This document shows positions 31,918 to 44,619 of a DNA stretch of 64,000 nt, piece by piece; positions within the stretch are counted from its first letter, which is position 1; every line of letters starts with the position of its first letter. Origin of the DNA: Chaetomium olivaceum (taxonomy: Eukaryota; Ascomycota; Sordariomycetes; Sordariales; Chaetomiaceae). The stretch spans positions 248,001 to 312,000 of the forward strand of contig JAYWVB010000038.1 in the NCBI GenBank assembly GCA_039881045.1, written 5' to 3'. Both the position numbers and the translations under genes were made by a program. The notes below the pieces were generated by a model, which worked only from the letters and a program-made list of their open reading frames with translations, had not been told where the DNA came from and searched no databases.

Positions 31918-34602
31918 TTATATTCCTGGCACGATCTTCCTCCATGTATTCTCCCAGCTGCCATCTTGCGAAGCCGAGTCTGTACCGCCCTCGTCGCGCC
32001 GGCTGCTGTCCTTCTTCCAGGGCGTGTACCGTCCGCTTCGGAAGCCGTAGAATGACCTCGACTGGTTCGGCGTGTTCTTCGTCTTGGCCGCCTGGAGTTC
32101 CGAGTATTTTGCATCGAGAAACCGAGATGCGTTCCGTTTATACTCGGCGTATTCTTCCGTCCTCCCCTGCATCCTCAGCCACCAAAGTCTGGAAGCAATC
32201 TGCGCTTGGAGGACCGAGATGTCAACCTTCTTACGGATCGATTCGACCGACTCGATCCGACGGGCTAGGCTTTTCCGGGCATTGCTCGCAGCCCGCTTGA
32301 CCGTGTCTGTGTGGTTGTGAACGGCTTCCGAAGCATGCCCGAGGGCAGAGACGACATTGCTGGGGAACTCACGAGAATGCTTGCAGGCGTTCTCGAACAT
32401 CTGGCTTGCATCGCCGGTCCAAGGCACATTCTCCACAGCGCCTTGCAACAGGTGCAGCCCGGCCTCAAAAGCCTCGGCGAGTTCAGCAAACACCGACTTG
32501 CCAAAATCAATCTCAAACGTTTCGTTGATCCGCGGTCGACGGGTCGTAACTACGGTAATGTTCAATAGACCGTAGGCGTCCTTCCGCTCGAGCTCAACAA
32601 GAACCCCCTCATCTGCAGAAGAGATCTTGGTCTTGATGGGGTTGTCGTTTCGGCGAACCGTGATGTCGATGGATCCCGCCGCAAGCCACACTGCTTTGTT
32701 TCGGCTGGGGACGCCCACCAAAATCTCGGTCAAGCTGTGGACGCGTACTGAGCAGGCCGTCTTGTTCGAGTTGCTGGTCTTTTTGTCCTTTGCCTCGATG
32801 TCGGCGGGGACAGCCGATGGTTTGTCAGAGAGGAATCCGGCTAAAGACAGCGCAGAAGCGAAAGTACTAGTTGACTGCTGCGTCTGGGTAGCCTGGACGG
32901 TTTTGGTGGAAGTGATATTGATCACAACCGTTTTTGTGGATGTCGCCACAGATGAACTTCTACCGGTCGTGAAGGCGGGAGAGACCGGCGAGGAAACACA
33001 AACCCCAGTGAAAGACAACGGTTGCGTTTGGTAGAAGCCGACTGGCCATAGCCAGTCGATCATGGAAAGAACGAAGAATGGGCCCATCAACAGCATGGCC
33101 ACCGGCAGAAGGGAGCGGAGCCGCCGCCCAAACTCCTCTCGCGCAACAGACCGTTGCCCCTTGGCACTCTTCGCCTCGGAATTTCGCACTTCCTTCGTTC
33201 GCGTGGTGTCCTGGTCAAGTTTGTCTTCGGTCGCTGACAAACCGGTCAAGTAGGCCAAGTTGCGGTTCATCTGCCGAGCGTCGATGTCGGCGAATGACTG
33301 GTAATCAATCGGGAAGCGTCGAGAAGCTGCTGGCCTTTCGGGGTCCCGGGATTCTAAGCAGAGATGGACCGAGTGTTCGTTGATGTACTTTTCCAAATCA
33401 GGATTGCGGAAATCCTGCTGGTCGGCGATCAAGATGGATGGGACACCATGGCGTTCCATGAAAGACCAGGCAGCATGCCTCGTCCCACTGCTCTCGACAT
33501 CATCATAAATGGAGCAGTAAAATACCGCGATGTGAGGCAGCTTCCATTCCGGCACCACGGCGGGACCAGCCGGGAGAACCAAGGACCGGTAATCCTTCTC
33601 CTGCTCAATAGTGATGGAATAGGCGACTTCTGAAAGGGACGAGGAATCCGGGCCGACGAACTCCTCTGCGGAGGTACAATGCTCTACCTTGATCTGATAC
33701 TGGGACGCTTCCATCAGGTCGAGTTCGGGGGAGGGGCCGAACGATGAGATGGGGATAATGTTATAAACGCCATCCCGGTGACGGCTGAGATAGTCTTGGT
33801 CGTTAGACTGCGGTGATTCCCAGATGGCACTGCAGATCTTGAGCACGATGGCCCTTTGGGCTTCCGGGGGGCCCACGTAAAGAACTCTCAGAGGTTCCTT
33901 GATGGAGAGGTAGGATTGTGACATGGTCTGGCGGATCGACGCAACCCAGCGCTTTGGTGCGTTCGGCAAAGCTAGGCTTTCCGCGATGACAGTGGAGTCT
34001 TCCTCGCCAAGCTCCCGGATGGCGTGTTTGGCAAAGATGCTCTCCTCGAGCGCCGCATCGCCGGCATCTGATTCCTGGAACTGGATCGATCGGACGACGA
34101 CGCCAGACCCCTCAGTAGACGATCCATGTTCAAGACTGCTAGTCGGGAGCTGAGTCGATGGGTTTTGTAGGGCTTGATCGGCATATCTGATCGAAGATGC
34201 ACGAGAAGGGTGATCAGACTCGTCGTCGTCTGAGTCAGTGTTGTAAGGGCCCACGGACGACCCGTCTAAGCTGTGCACATCATCCGGCCGGGAGGCAGTG
34301 AGGGAACAGGTCGACTCTGTCAGGCGGTCGTCTTGGCTTTCGTTATCTGTCCCGTTGACAATTTCGTAGGCCGAATCGGCCAGGCTACCGGTATCTGACA
34401 TCATGGATGGTTGTCTGATGTCAGGAGCGCTGCTAGAAACCCAGTTGGCGAGAAGTTGGCTCCCTTGTGGTCTAGGGAATCGAAGTGCTGGGACAGAGAG
34501 GGAAATTTGTTCCGGAGCAGAAGGAATAGTGTCGTCGCTTCGAGTGTTGGTTTTCTGTGGTTCTGGTGGTGGGGGGTGAGACTCTGTGGTCTGCGGTTCC
34601 AT
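31918..34602 (-). CDS. Large single-exon protein with one central membrane segment
   Basis: 894 residues in one exon; I do not recognise a named family. Residues 1 to about 210 are Ser/Asp-rich and probably disordered. Residues about 220-470 look folded, with beta/alpha alternation (PLRVLYVGPPEAQRAIVLKI, LPHIAVFYCSIYDDVESSG, GVPSILIADQQDF, HLCLESRDPERP) resembling a nucleotide-binding-like fold. No P-loop is visible. A basic stretch is followed by one hydrophobic segment (LLPVAMLLMGPFFVLSMIDWL, about 498-520). Beyond it is a Thr/Ser-rich region, a folded beta region, and a long helical C-terminus that may form a coiled coil. A single-pass membrane protein is likely. Function is unknown. Confidence 0.8.
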   Translation of the reverse strand: MEPQTTESHPPPPEPQKTNTRSDDTIPSAPEQISLSVPALRFPRPQGSQLLANWVSSSAPDIRQPSMMSDTGSLADSAYEIVNGTDNESQDDRLTESTCSLTASRPDDVHSLDGSSVGPYNTDSDDDESDHPSRASSIRYADQALQNPSTQLPTSSLEHGSSTEGSGVVVRSIQFQESDAGDAALEESIFAKHAIRELGEEDSTVIAESLALPNAPKRWVASIRQTMSQSYLSIKEPLRVLYVGPPEAQRAIVLKICSAIWESPQSNDQDYLSRHRDGVYNIIPISSFGPSPELDLMEASQYQIKVEHCTSAEEFVGPDSSSLSEVAYSITIEQEKDYRSLVLPAGPAVVPEWKLPHIAVFYCSIYDDVESSGTRHAAWSFMERHGVPSILIADQQDFRNPDLEKYINEHSVHLCLESRDPERPAASRRFPIDYQSFADIDARQMNRNLAYLTGLSATEDKLDQDTTRTKEVRNSEAKSAKGQRSVAREEFGRRLRSLLPVAMLLMGPFFVLSMIDWLWPVGFYQTQPLSFTGVCVSSPVSPAFTTGRSSSVATSTKTVVINITSTKTVQATQTQQSTSTFASALSLAGFLSDKPSAVPADIEAKDKKTSNSNKTACSVRVHSLTEILVGVPSRNKAVWLAAGSIDITVRRNDNPIKTKISSADEGVLVELERKDAYGLLNITVVTTRRPRINETFEIDFGKSVFAELAEAFEAGLHLLQGAVENVPWTGDASQMFENACKHSREFPSNVVSALGHASEAVHNHTDTVKRAASNARKSLARRIESVESIRKKVDISVLQAQIASRLWWLRMQGRTEEYAEYKRNASRFLDAKYSELQAAKTKNTPNQSRSFYGFRSGRYTPWKKDSSRRDEGGTDSASQDGSWENTWRKIVPGI

Positions 34603-36194
34603 TACGATAGGAAATCGTCAGCCGACTGAGGTCATGCCTATAAATCTCCAACAAGTATGGAAATGCAGATGGGCAAAATCCGAGGCTGTGTGTGTGTGTG
34701 TGGTGGAAATCGAGACACGAAGAGGAAGGAGGGGCATCCGACGTGGAAGGCGAGGGGTCGTTGCTGACTGTGACTGGAAGGAAGGAACCGACGAAACCAA
34801 GGGATTAAAGATGACCGGTGAATGCGGGGCTAGGTGTGGACAATCAAAATAAAGAGAACTAACTGCGAGAGCTCCAAAGCCCTTCCAGGTTTCCGTTAGG
34901 TATTTGATTGATGAATCCAGGCCGGTCGAGTGGTTGTGGTTTCTGGTTCGGGTTTCTGCCCGTCCAGCTGGCGAAGCTGCCTTAGACTGGCGGGGGTGGG
35001 GACCGCAGCATGGAAGTGCAAGTTGTGTCAGCTTGTGGGCGAGAGGGCCTCGGAGCCCGTCGTCAGCCGCGGGAAAAGGCACAAGGCAGTCGGATCAAAA
35101 GGACGGCGCGTCGTTCGGGCTTCGTTGGTTTGCGCCTGGTCAGACGGATGCGGATAAGATGACTTGGAAGCTGGAGTTGGCAATGTCCAGTTCAAAGGCG
35201 ATTTGGGGATGCAGAGGGAGAGAGGGTGTGGGATACCGAGGTGCGGGTGAGATGTAACGGTGAGAATAACGTGCTGGGCCCCCCACCAGAGCTTGTGGTC
35301 GGAATGAGGTCACCTGCTGTTCGTTCTGCAGCCAGGCTGAAGCTGAGGTCTTTGCCGTTGGTACTTCGGATCCCTCGTTGGAGTGTTAGTGATAAGAGAG
35401 CGGGGCAGAACGATGAGTGACGACGTGCAGGGGAATATTGTGGAGAATTCAGTGGGTCTGGACGCCTTGTACAGATCTATACATAAATACACCCCGCCAA
35501 CGTACGGCCTGAAACACAGGTGGGGGGGTCATCTACTCTGGTTTTGGAAACAACAACAGTCAGGAGTGAAGGCAATGCAAACAAGCTTTAATCATAAATA
35601 TAACAATCGGTCACTGTGTACATATGAACTGTCCAATGTTGAAAGACTACATGTCATTTGGCTTCCTAGGTGGTTGTGGAGAGGGACGGTCTGGCTGATC
35701 GTGTTGGTATCCGCCGTATGGAAACCCGTAAGGTAAAGATGGTTGTGCTCAACCCCACAGACCCAACTTCACGATGGTACTAGGACCACACAGTATAGTG
35801 GCAAGCCAAAGGAACTGATAGGATCTCCCTATTTGTCTAACAAAAGACGCAAAAGTAGGCAGTCATGGCCCAGGCCAAAATTAAAACTATTAGATACAAG
35901 AAGACAAACAAAACCGCATCGTCTTTCCAGCCATTCCGTCAGACGATATAAACTCCGGAATCCAGACAAACTCGCATACATGTGTGGTATCTCTGCATAT
36001 GTCGCATCCCCGCCTCCCGGGTTATCATGCGCGATGTAAGAGGGGTATTTCCATGAACCATATCAAATCAGTGAGCTTCAAAGATATCGTGAACACCCGG
36101 ACCAAGCATCCAAAACGCAACCACCCAGGTCACCCGCCTTCAGGTCGCAAAGACTACCGATCAGAACACTAAAAAACCTCCACTCAAAGGCCCG
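34603..36194. other. Intergenic with a short GT microsatellite
   Basis: Upstream of the 894-residue membrane protein. A (GT)n tract lies at about 34686-34702. No gene is supported in the remaining 1.5 kb. Confidence 0.5.
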
Positions 36195-37122
36195 TTACAG
36201 AATGCCCTCCTTAACAAAGAGCTTTTTGAGAGAGTCTGTGTCAAAATCGGCGTCGTCGGGGATCATCTCCAAAATACCGGTCAGGTTGGCGATCAGATCG
36301 CCCTGGTTTCGGTATGCGAGAATCGCTGGTACGCCAGCATTGTCGAACTCGACATCCTCGTAATGTACTTTAACAAAGTGGACGGCGCGGTAGGTGCTGA
36401 CGAGGGGGACGAGCGCAGACTCGATGGCTGCGGATACATCGCACTGTTTTACGGGTTAGTACATGAGAGGGTAGGAAGCGCCGGGCGGTAGGATGGTCAC
36501 CCACCTCGTGGTCGTAAACAAAAACGACAACTACGGTATCCCTCCCGACCTTCTCTATCGCGTCGAGGTAGCCGAGGGCATCGACATGGTCGAAGCGCCC
36601 GTAAAGCCTGATGCTCGGGCTCGTCCTCCGGTTCCGGACGGGGTTTCTGCTTTCCTCCTCGAGCTCGCGTCTCCGGCTCTCACGCCATTGTTCTAGAAAA
36701 GCGGCCTCATTTGGGTCCTCGGCGCCGCTACCGTCGCTGTCTGGTTCGCTGCTCCGGGCCTGGCGGCCACTGTCTAGGCCGAACACACTGCGGCGGGCCG
36801 CGCGCGCTCTCTCCTTCCACTTTGACTGCCGGGCCGTCTCGTACGACCTGGCATCGGCAATGACGCCCTTCACGCCGGTGGAGCGACCTCTGTCGAACTC
36901 GGCTGGGGGCAGTCTAATCTCTGATTGTGAATCCCTGGTGGACATCCGCATGGCAGCGTCGATTTGCGATTCCCGGTAGCGGTCTTCCTCGTCCTCGCTT
37001 CGTTCGTCGTCGGACTTTCTAGCAGCGTTACGGTCCTCTGGGTGGATTCCGTCAAGATCAGAGCGGTTATTCTTGTCGAGAAAGGCAGCAAACTCCTCTT
37101 GGGCCGGCGTAGGATTTGACAT
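36195..37122 (-). CDS. Phosducin-like protein
   Basis: By family, a cytosolic co-chaperone that works with CCT to fold and assemble G-protein beta/gamma dimers. There are two exons, 37122-36505 and 36443-36195, giving 288 residues. The N-terminus (MSNPTPAQEEFAAFLDKNN) and an acidic/basic helical region (about 1-120) precede a thioredoxin-like domain. That domain includes YGRFDHVDALGYLDAIEKV, DTVVVVFVYDHE, STYRAVHFVKVHYEDVEFDN and GVPAILAYRNQGDLIANLTG. The gene ends in a short acidic segment and KKLFVKEGIL. The intron falls between the DHE strand and the next helix. The frame is open upstream, but 37122 is the first ATG. The G-beta gene lies 4.1 kb away on the same strand. Confidence 0.88.
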
Positions 37123-40100
37123 GATGATGGAAGGGCGCAAGGGCCGGCGACAGGGTGGGTGGTGTTGATTTATAGAACGGACGGTGCCTGGTTTTGAGAC
37201 GAAGGCAGGGAAGGGGCCGGAGTGGTAACAGGGTAAAGTCCTGGTTTGGCGGAGCACGGCGAGCCCGGGAGAAAGGTAGGGTCGTGTGGATGGATGTTCA
37301 ACCAAGCACAGCACACGGACGCGGGGCGGCAACTGTTGGTCACGCTTAGCCGAAGGGCTTCAGGGGTACCGATGCCTCGTGTGATAAAAAAGGTTGTACC
37401 GTGGTATTGTGCTCTCCCGGCGTCCTCTCTCGGGGTCGTGCGCGGAACCGAGAAAATGGGATGACTGGGCCTGGGCCTCAGAGAAACCTGACGGGAGCTC
37501 TCGGGAGCGCAGTAACGGCTGCGGGACACCAGATGGAGCACGCGGGAGGACTCGATCCCCTGGGGGAATGCGTCAGACTGTTTCAGAACAGACGATGCCG
37601 AATGCGACGTCGAGAGTCCACGTGGAGGCGGAAGCCGGGGGGGACTAAGAATGGAGAGGTTGATGATTGGCCGATGGGGAGCGTTGAAGTGTGAAAGAAA
37701 AGATCGACCGCAGACGAGACACCAAATGGAGCACTATGCAGAGGGGGCGAGCGTGAAAGGGCTCTGTTCCTGGCGGCTGAGGAGGCTGTGAGCAGGGACG
37801 TGGAAACCTTGAAGTGGGATCGGCAGGAAGAAAGCGAGGAAGAGGGGAGTCAGGTATTGGTGTGCTTGCATGCCCAGACTGTCCCTCGCGTGGTTGACAG
37901 GGATTAACCGATTCGCATCACATTCGACGCTTGGAATTTCGAGCACCAAGTATGACTGGCGACCGAAAAGGGTGCCACGTTAAACTCGGCAAAGCTTTTC
38001 AGGCGGCTAGAAAACTTCGTTGTGGTCGAGATCGGAAGGAAGAGGCTTACTGTGCAAACGCCTCAAAAGAAAATGAAAATTCCCTCCAAAGGATTCTGTC
38101 AACGGCACAGATATACTTGGAAGTCGCAACCCCGACTCCAAGGTTGCGGACGTGGGGCTTAGAGGGGCACAACCTCTGTAACAACCCGGGAGGTAATGGC
38201 GCTAAACTTGGCCCACAAACAGGGCTCTTTCAGGTACCGGGCTGGGCGAATTCATTTCTTCCTTGATCGTTCTGTTCGAAGCCGAGCATGGTTCGACATG
38301 ACAACAGACCCACGCGTTGCGAAAACTTACCTTGCGTCATCCGAGTTCTAGACTCCCGAGACTTAGCATCTCACCAAGGCAAAGAAAGGAATGCGATGGT
38401 GAGAAACGCAACGAGAATGGACGGACTCAGATCTAATTGAGGCATTGTGCCTCCTTGGAATCCTATCATCCATGGGAACACAAGAGCCAGGCAGAGCCGT
38501 GATCGAATTCGATATACTACAGCGGTGAGGCCGAGATCTGTCGTGTCATCCAACTCCAACCCAGCAAGGATTTTGATTGATGCTTCGAGGAGGCCCCAGG
38601 GGCCCGGTTCACCATTCTGACCCGACTGCAATCTCGCCGACTGTCCGTCTCGGTAGGATATCTTACCGCCATCGCAGCTTGTGTGGCACCGAATTAATCT
38701 ACATAACGCCACATACATGCACAACCAGATAGATGTTCTGCCTGGCGGCTCGATCAACCGTGTCCTACGGTAAGCAGCACGAATCTTACCCAAGAAACAG
38801 GGCGGCTTTCGGCATTGACACAACGAATTCATCATATGCTTGAGGGGTTGACACAAGCACTCGCAGTTTACAAGACGATGGCAAAATCTCAAGCAAGGTG
38901 GAGGCTCATGTTGCTGGCGGGATCACCACCACTTGTTTCAAGGCGTGTTTCATCCGCTCCCCTGACTTGCCAAGCGTCTTTGTTTCTTTAAAAGGCTTGG
39001 CATTTGATGCGCCCTCGCTTTCTTCCGAGCCCCTGAAATCGCCCCCCGTAGGTAGAGTGTAGACAATGAATAGACCCTCGTTACGGAGCATCGGAGGTAG
39101 ATGGCGATCCCAAAAGCCCACACGACTCGTAACGAACATGTTGATGTAAGGTAGTTACTGTATCTTGCACATGCTACAATGGGGGATAGCCGAGGCGGCT
39201 GGCAACAAACCGACCAAAGCCGAAGAAGGTCTGGCCATCACACAGCTCAACATGGATGATGCTGTTTCTGTCGTCATCTGGCCCGAGTCTTCTTACTTGT
39301 TGGCCTTGTCTTTCAGCTTTCCGTCGTCAACGCTCGGTTCCCTCGTCGTCATCACCTTCGATATTACGAGGTCTCGATCCTCATCCCAAATCGGCGGTGG
39401 CTGAGTGGCAAGTCTCGATATGGTATTTCATCAGGAGACGCATCGGGTTGCGCGGGTTTTCACGTCATCACCTGGTCATCTATTGACCTCCTGTCAAGCT
39501 GGATACCGGATGATCCGCAGCACCGGAGCCTTTCTCCGACCTCACGCCGGCGTGACGAGGTTCAGTGGTGCTGAACAAGAGCTAAGCCCGGAATAACAAA
39601 CAGGCCGTTCGTTGTGAGAATATCGAGGAACCTTAGAGCAACGGATTCACCTGAATGGGGGTTTCTAACAAGGAGATTTATCTCTCTGGGCCGGATGGCG
39701 GCCCGCTCTAGGCTGGTTGGGTTTTGACGAAGTGGCTCGCTCTCCTGAACGCCCTGTTTTACCCCTTTTAGCAAGATACGCCGTCCCCGACATACAAGAT
39801 ACTGTCATTTTGTACACCAACAACATCTTTCGTGCTTGATATCTTCCCTCGTATGCGTGAAACAATGCCCCTGAAATGACGTCTCAGAATAGACACTGAT
39901 GTTATTCGACAACATGTCTGCCTAAGTGCGAGCCTCTGAAGACCGAGCATTGCTATAAAAAGACAGCATATGTAACACGGGGAGAAAACCCCTTAACCGC
40001 GTTTGCCGCCATCCAACCCACCCCCCTACTCGCCCACCATACGCTGCTCGCCAACCCCTTCCTACTCCTCAATAATGTACCCTTCACCCAGAATGAGAGC

Positions 40101-41266
40101 TTCCAAGCCGAAAAGTCCACCGAGATTAGCATGCCTTTTCACCAACTCACGCGTCAAACAAACAAGTCGGATACTAGTACTCATGTTTTGCGTTGCCTAA
40201 CCCCACCCCCTCATTCCATCAACAGGTATATCAACATACAGATAACGGATCCGAAAACACAGAGAGGGAAAAATAAGTAGACCGTTTGACAGACCTAAAG
40301 GAAACAGGCAAGGAAAAACAAGAAAGCTTCGCCAGGAAAGGCAGGAAGTCAGTATAAGGTGGCGGGTGTGCCTTGGGGAGAATCAACTCGCCGGCTAGCC
40401 GAGTGACCAATCCCATGCTGTTCCCCCCAAATTCTCGATGACGACGTCGCCATAATTGGCGTAGAGACGCAGACCTACTGATGCTGGCCACTGCGTTGAC
40501 GTGAGGGAATTCCTTGCTGAAGCCTAGACATGACAAAGTACCTAGGTGGTAGGTAGATAGAGAGTAGGTACCAATTGACGATTTGCGATGAGCTCGACCA
40601 GTGTTTAGATAGATGGAAACAAAAAAGAACTTGATATTTCCCGCCCCCGTCTACTCCCCAAACAGACAAAACAACAAAACATCCAGTCAAGAACCCCACG
40701 ACATCAAATGCGACGTTTTTCTTGGTCTTTCCAGCCAAGCCAAGCCAAACCCAACCAACCCAGGCCGAGTACAAAGTTGAGATTCAGTAAATCCGATGCC
40801 GGGTGTCTTGTATATGCTGGCTAGTTGGCAAAGAGCAAAAAATAACTCCCTCAGGCATAGGTGGAAGGAGAGGCAACAGAGTAAGGAAGAGTTTGTAATA
40901 CAGCCGCCGTCCATACGAGCCGCCGGATAATAACTATGGTGCAGAGAAAGTAGTCAGGTGTAAAAGAGAAAAAGATCAAAGAGCCGAGAAGAAAACGCCA
41001 CGGTGGGCTGGAGATGACTGTGCCGTCCTTCCGTGGGTTGGTCCGGCTCGGGTAAAAAAGCTGGCGCCCACCAGGGAACGGCGGGGGTTGCGGAAACGGA
41101 GAGAGGCTGTTGTCGTGACTTCGTGTCGCGCATGCCGGGCCGTAGATTAAGAGAGGCGTGTCAACAAGGCTGGATTAAGAACAGGGAAACGGGCACTCGA
41201 TAGTCTTTCCCGGGCGGCGCGATGGGTTGGGTATCCAGTAGCAGATCATGTCATTAAAAACGACAA
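37123..41266. other. 4.1-kb gene-free interval between phosducin-like and G-beta genes
   Basis: The longest gap in the window. A 173-codon minus-strand frame (38371-38892) lacks codon bias and known motifs. I see no transposon ends, tRNA or strongly AT-biased RIP-like patch. Confidence 0.4.
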
Positions 41267-42587
41267 TTAAAAGGCCCACACCTTAAGCTTTGCGAGTGTC
41301 AGTAAGTGGAAGGTGTATATTCGGGAGAGGAAACTTACGAAGGCGTCCCAAGAGCCTGTGCACAAGCTAATGCCGTCGTTTGACACACCCAGGCAGCTGA
41401 CACGGTTCTCGTGGCCCACGAGCGAGCCGACCTTCTCGCCCCGAGTAACATCCCAAACCTTGGGTCAAACGGTCAGCACCTATACGTTGCGCCGGAATGT
41501 GCAAATCGTTGCTCAGCTTACCTTGCACTCAAAATCATCGTAACCAGCAAAAAGCAGCCGCCCGGACACGGAGGTAGCGACTGAGGTGATGCCGCAGAGA
41601 ATGGTCTCCGACTACAAGCCCGCGACGTTAGCACAAGGATGGCAAGAGAGATTGAACCAGCCACTTACCCCGTAGAAGTTCAACTCCCGGTCCGCGCGGA
41701 TGTCGAACAGCCGGCAGGTAGCATCGTCGGAACCTGTTACGAACGAGTGGCCGTCAGGGAAGAATTGGATGGCGTTAATGTCGGACTCGTGACCGGCGAA
41801 TGTCTGCACCGCCTTGCCGGCGCGGATATCCCAGAGCTTGGCGAAGGCATCGCAAGCGCCAGAGATAAATGTGTTTTGGTTAGTCGGGTTGAGGCTGATG
41901 CTCATGACATCGCCAAGATGGTCGGCAAACTCCATGACCTTGGTCCCGGTCTCGATATCCCACTTCATGCATGTCATATCACCTGACGAAGTAAGGATGC
42001 TGCGGTCGTTGATGAAGCGGCAGCAGGACAGGTAGCCGGCGTGGCCCGAAAGCTCGCGGGCTACCCTTGTGGGCCCCTCGCGGTTCTGGTTGAGGTTGTA
42101 GATCGAGCAGATATTATCGAGACCACCGCAGGCCACAAAGTTTCCGCTCGGGGCGTAGGCGCAGGTCATGACCCACGACGACCGCAAGGGAATGGCGTGG
42201 ACCTTGTTTGTTGTGTACGCATCCCAGATGATAAGTTTACCGTCTTGTGATGCCGAAACGAGGTGCCTCCGATCAGTGGACCAGTGCATAGCATAGATCT
42301 TGGCTAGATGACCCTTCAGTGTTCTCTTCGTCCTCATCAGCTGGCTCTTGGGGATCGGTTCGTGGGCCTGGGCGGCGACGGCGCGGACTAGTCGGCACCC
42401 AAATAGGTCAGTCTGACAATTCGAGAAAAGTGATGATTCAATCGCAATCGCACTCACGCGTCGTGTCCGCAAGCTCCTCCTTCTTCCTCTTAATCCTATC
42501 TTTCAGCGTCTCAGCCTCGCGACGTGCCTGCTGAATGCGTGCTTGCATCGCCTCTGGCGACACGTCGCTCGACCGGCCTGGATCCAT
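41267..42587 (-). CDS. Heterotrimeric G-protein beta subunit
   Basis: Forms the obligate dimer with G-gamma at the plasma membrane. It controls pheromone response, growth and development in filamentous fungi. There are five exons: 42587-42458, 42387-41669, 41611-41522, 41458-41339 and 41287-41267. They give 359 residues. The N-terminal helix ([19 protein letters not shown]) forms the gamma-binding coiled coil. Seven WD40 blades follow, for example [40 protein letters not shown] and [17 protein letters not shown]. The last exon encodes only LKVWAF. The sequence is very close to my memory of the Neurospora G-beta subunit. The frame is intact throughout. Confidence 0.97.
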
Positions 42588-44619
42588 CTCGCTGCTGGTT
42601 CGACTGCGCTTTGTCAATTGAAAGTAGGGTTGGCGAAATTGAGCGCGGGCGGATGACGACGGCGACAGAGATGGTCGGGTCGGGATTGAGGGTTTGGAGG
42701 TTTGAGTAGGTGGTTTGAGTGTTCAGAGTGGAAGAATGCAAGCTCCAGGGGTGTGGGAGTCGACCAGTAAAACGGCTGGGCAGGCCGGGACGGATACTGC
42801 AGCGAAATGACTATCGGAGCGCGGAGTGGAGAGAGGAGAGGCAATGACCGGGGGTATGCCTCGATGCGCAGATCGAGGGTATGGGCGGAAATCTCGAGAG
42901 TGACGGCTAGTGAGGTACTTCTTAAATCAAGCGCGGCCAATTCCCGTGTCAGACCGCGAAGTTCGATGTTCGATGCAGATTGTGGGTTCCGATTTGGGGG
43001 GGTGGGAGAAAGGAGAAAAGAAGGAGGGCCGAAAAGATTTGGTGCAGCGAGCGCGAATGGTCGAAGCTGCTCGACTGGCTGCCCGGCGGACGGGAGACCG
43101 GGGCAGATTTGCGATTATTATCCTTGCGCTACCTGATTTGGGAATGGATTGGGGGGTAAACGACCGGGGGGTTTGATTCAAGGTTGCAAAGCGCGTTGCA
43201 AGCTGCAGCAGCAGAACGACAACAGGCGAACGGAGGACGCAACGGTTGCAGTTGGTAATGTTTGAATACGCTCGATGAAATACTGTGTTGGGTTGATAAT
43301 ATTTGCCATCATGGTTACGTATCGTAAGTAGTATGTACCGTAGATACATACTTGACTCCTTCGTGAACAATAAAACCCTTCTCCCTACCACGTAGTTTAA
43401 GTTTGAGATACATGGTACATTGGCATACCATCTTGGTCAGGCGGTTCCGGGCAGACAACTGCGGAGGCATCCAAAGCGAGCCAGTGCGGATCGAATGAAT
43501 GACACCTCTTCGAGGGGGATGGATTGGGAAGCATTGACCAGTTGAGTTGCCCAGTGGGAATTAGCGGGCTCGTCAGCGGGCCAAGAGGTGTTTCCTGCAC
43601 CACCTCGAACCGACATGGGCTTTGCGCACGGAGTCCCTCCCGAGCTCCACGATTGCCAAGCTGTATTTTCTCGAACCCAGAAGGTGGAATCAAATCTTCT
43701 TTTTCTCCTTCGGTTTTCAATTCCGGTTTATCCACAGTTCCACGCAATAGTGGAGGGTGCGAAGATCCCCGGCTAGGGGCCAGCTATTATTTGGTGAGTT
43801 GTCCTCGAAGGCTTCTCAAGGGGGTTCCATCGAAAGGATTGGTAAGAAAAGAAGCAAGAGGCAATGGCAAAAAGTCCGGGACTGGTTGACTGGCTTGCTC
43901 AGCAGTGCTTGGGCCTCGGCCGGCACCTTTCCTTCCCCAGCTGCAGCGCTGCGGCGCACACGGCGAAGCAGGCCGGGGCCGACCTTGTCGGTGAAATTGG
44001 CTGTCACTCCCGCTTGCCTCCGTCCCATTCTCGACCCGGGTCTCACGGCACTACCTAGGTACTGTAGGTACTGTGTAAGGGTATGTCTGTACCTCAGCAG
44101 AGTTACCTGCTACCAGCGACCAACGATGCCGGCGGCACACTGCGTCGATCTTCTGTCCCCGGTTTTGTACGACGTTTGTTGGCGTCTACGTATCAAGTGC
44201 CCGTGGCGAGTGACAAGTGTGTACATACATACATGTACCTGCGTACATAGAAACATAGAGATAGACCGGATCTTGGGCTGATCGAGTCTCGATTGTCGCC
44301 CAAGCTTTGTTTCATCCTCTTATCCATGTCCGTCATCAAGGTATTCGTATCTGAGACAGATTCCTTCGCACCAGATTCCCGATATATCAGCCCGATTGGC
44401 GGTACTGGGCTGGGGATGCACAATAGATCGCCATGATGCAGTGAGTGGCCCATCAGAAGGCGCATCGCACCCACTTCGGCACCGCCCGGCATCCCGCCCT
44501 AGAATTAGTGCATACACAGTACTGTGTCGAGCGTAGATTTCAGAGCAAGGCAGATACTGTGTAGATAAGTGAGAAGTAACAACAAGGAAAGACGGTATTT
44601 ACTTATAGCAGTGCTCAGA
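42588..44619. promoter_or_regulatory. Divergent upstream region of G-beta and ADAL genes
   Basis: 2.0 kb between divergent starts. It contains TACCTAGGTA-like words near 44052-44075 and a TACATACATACATG-like patch near 44222. No coding sequence is supported. Confidence 0.45.

Noticed and set aside
38371..38892. 173-codon minus-strand open frame
   Set aside because: Cys/Arg-rich composition, no codon bias, no recognisable motif and no supporting introns; a chance frame is more likely.
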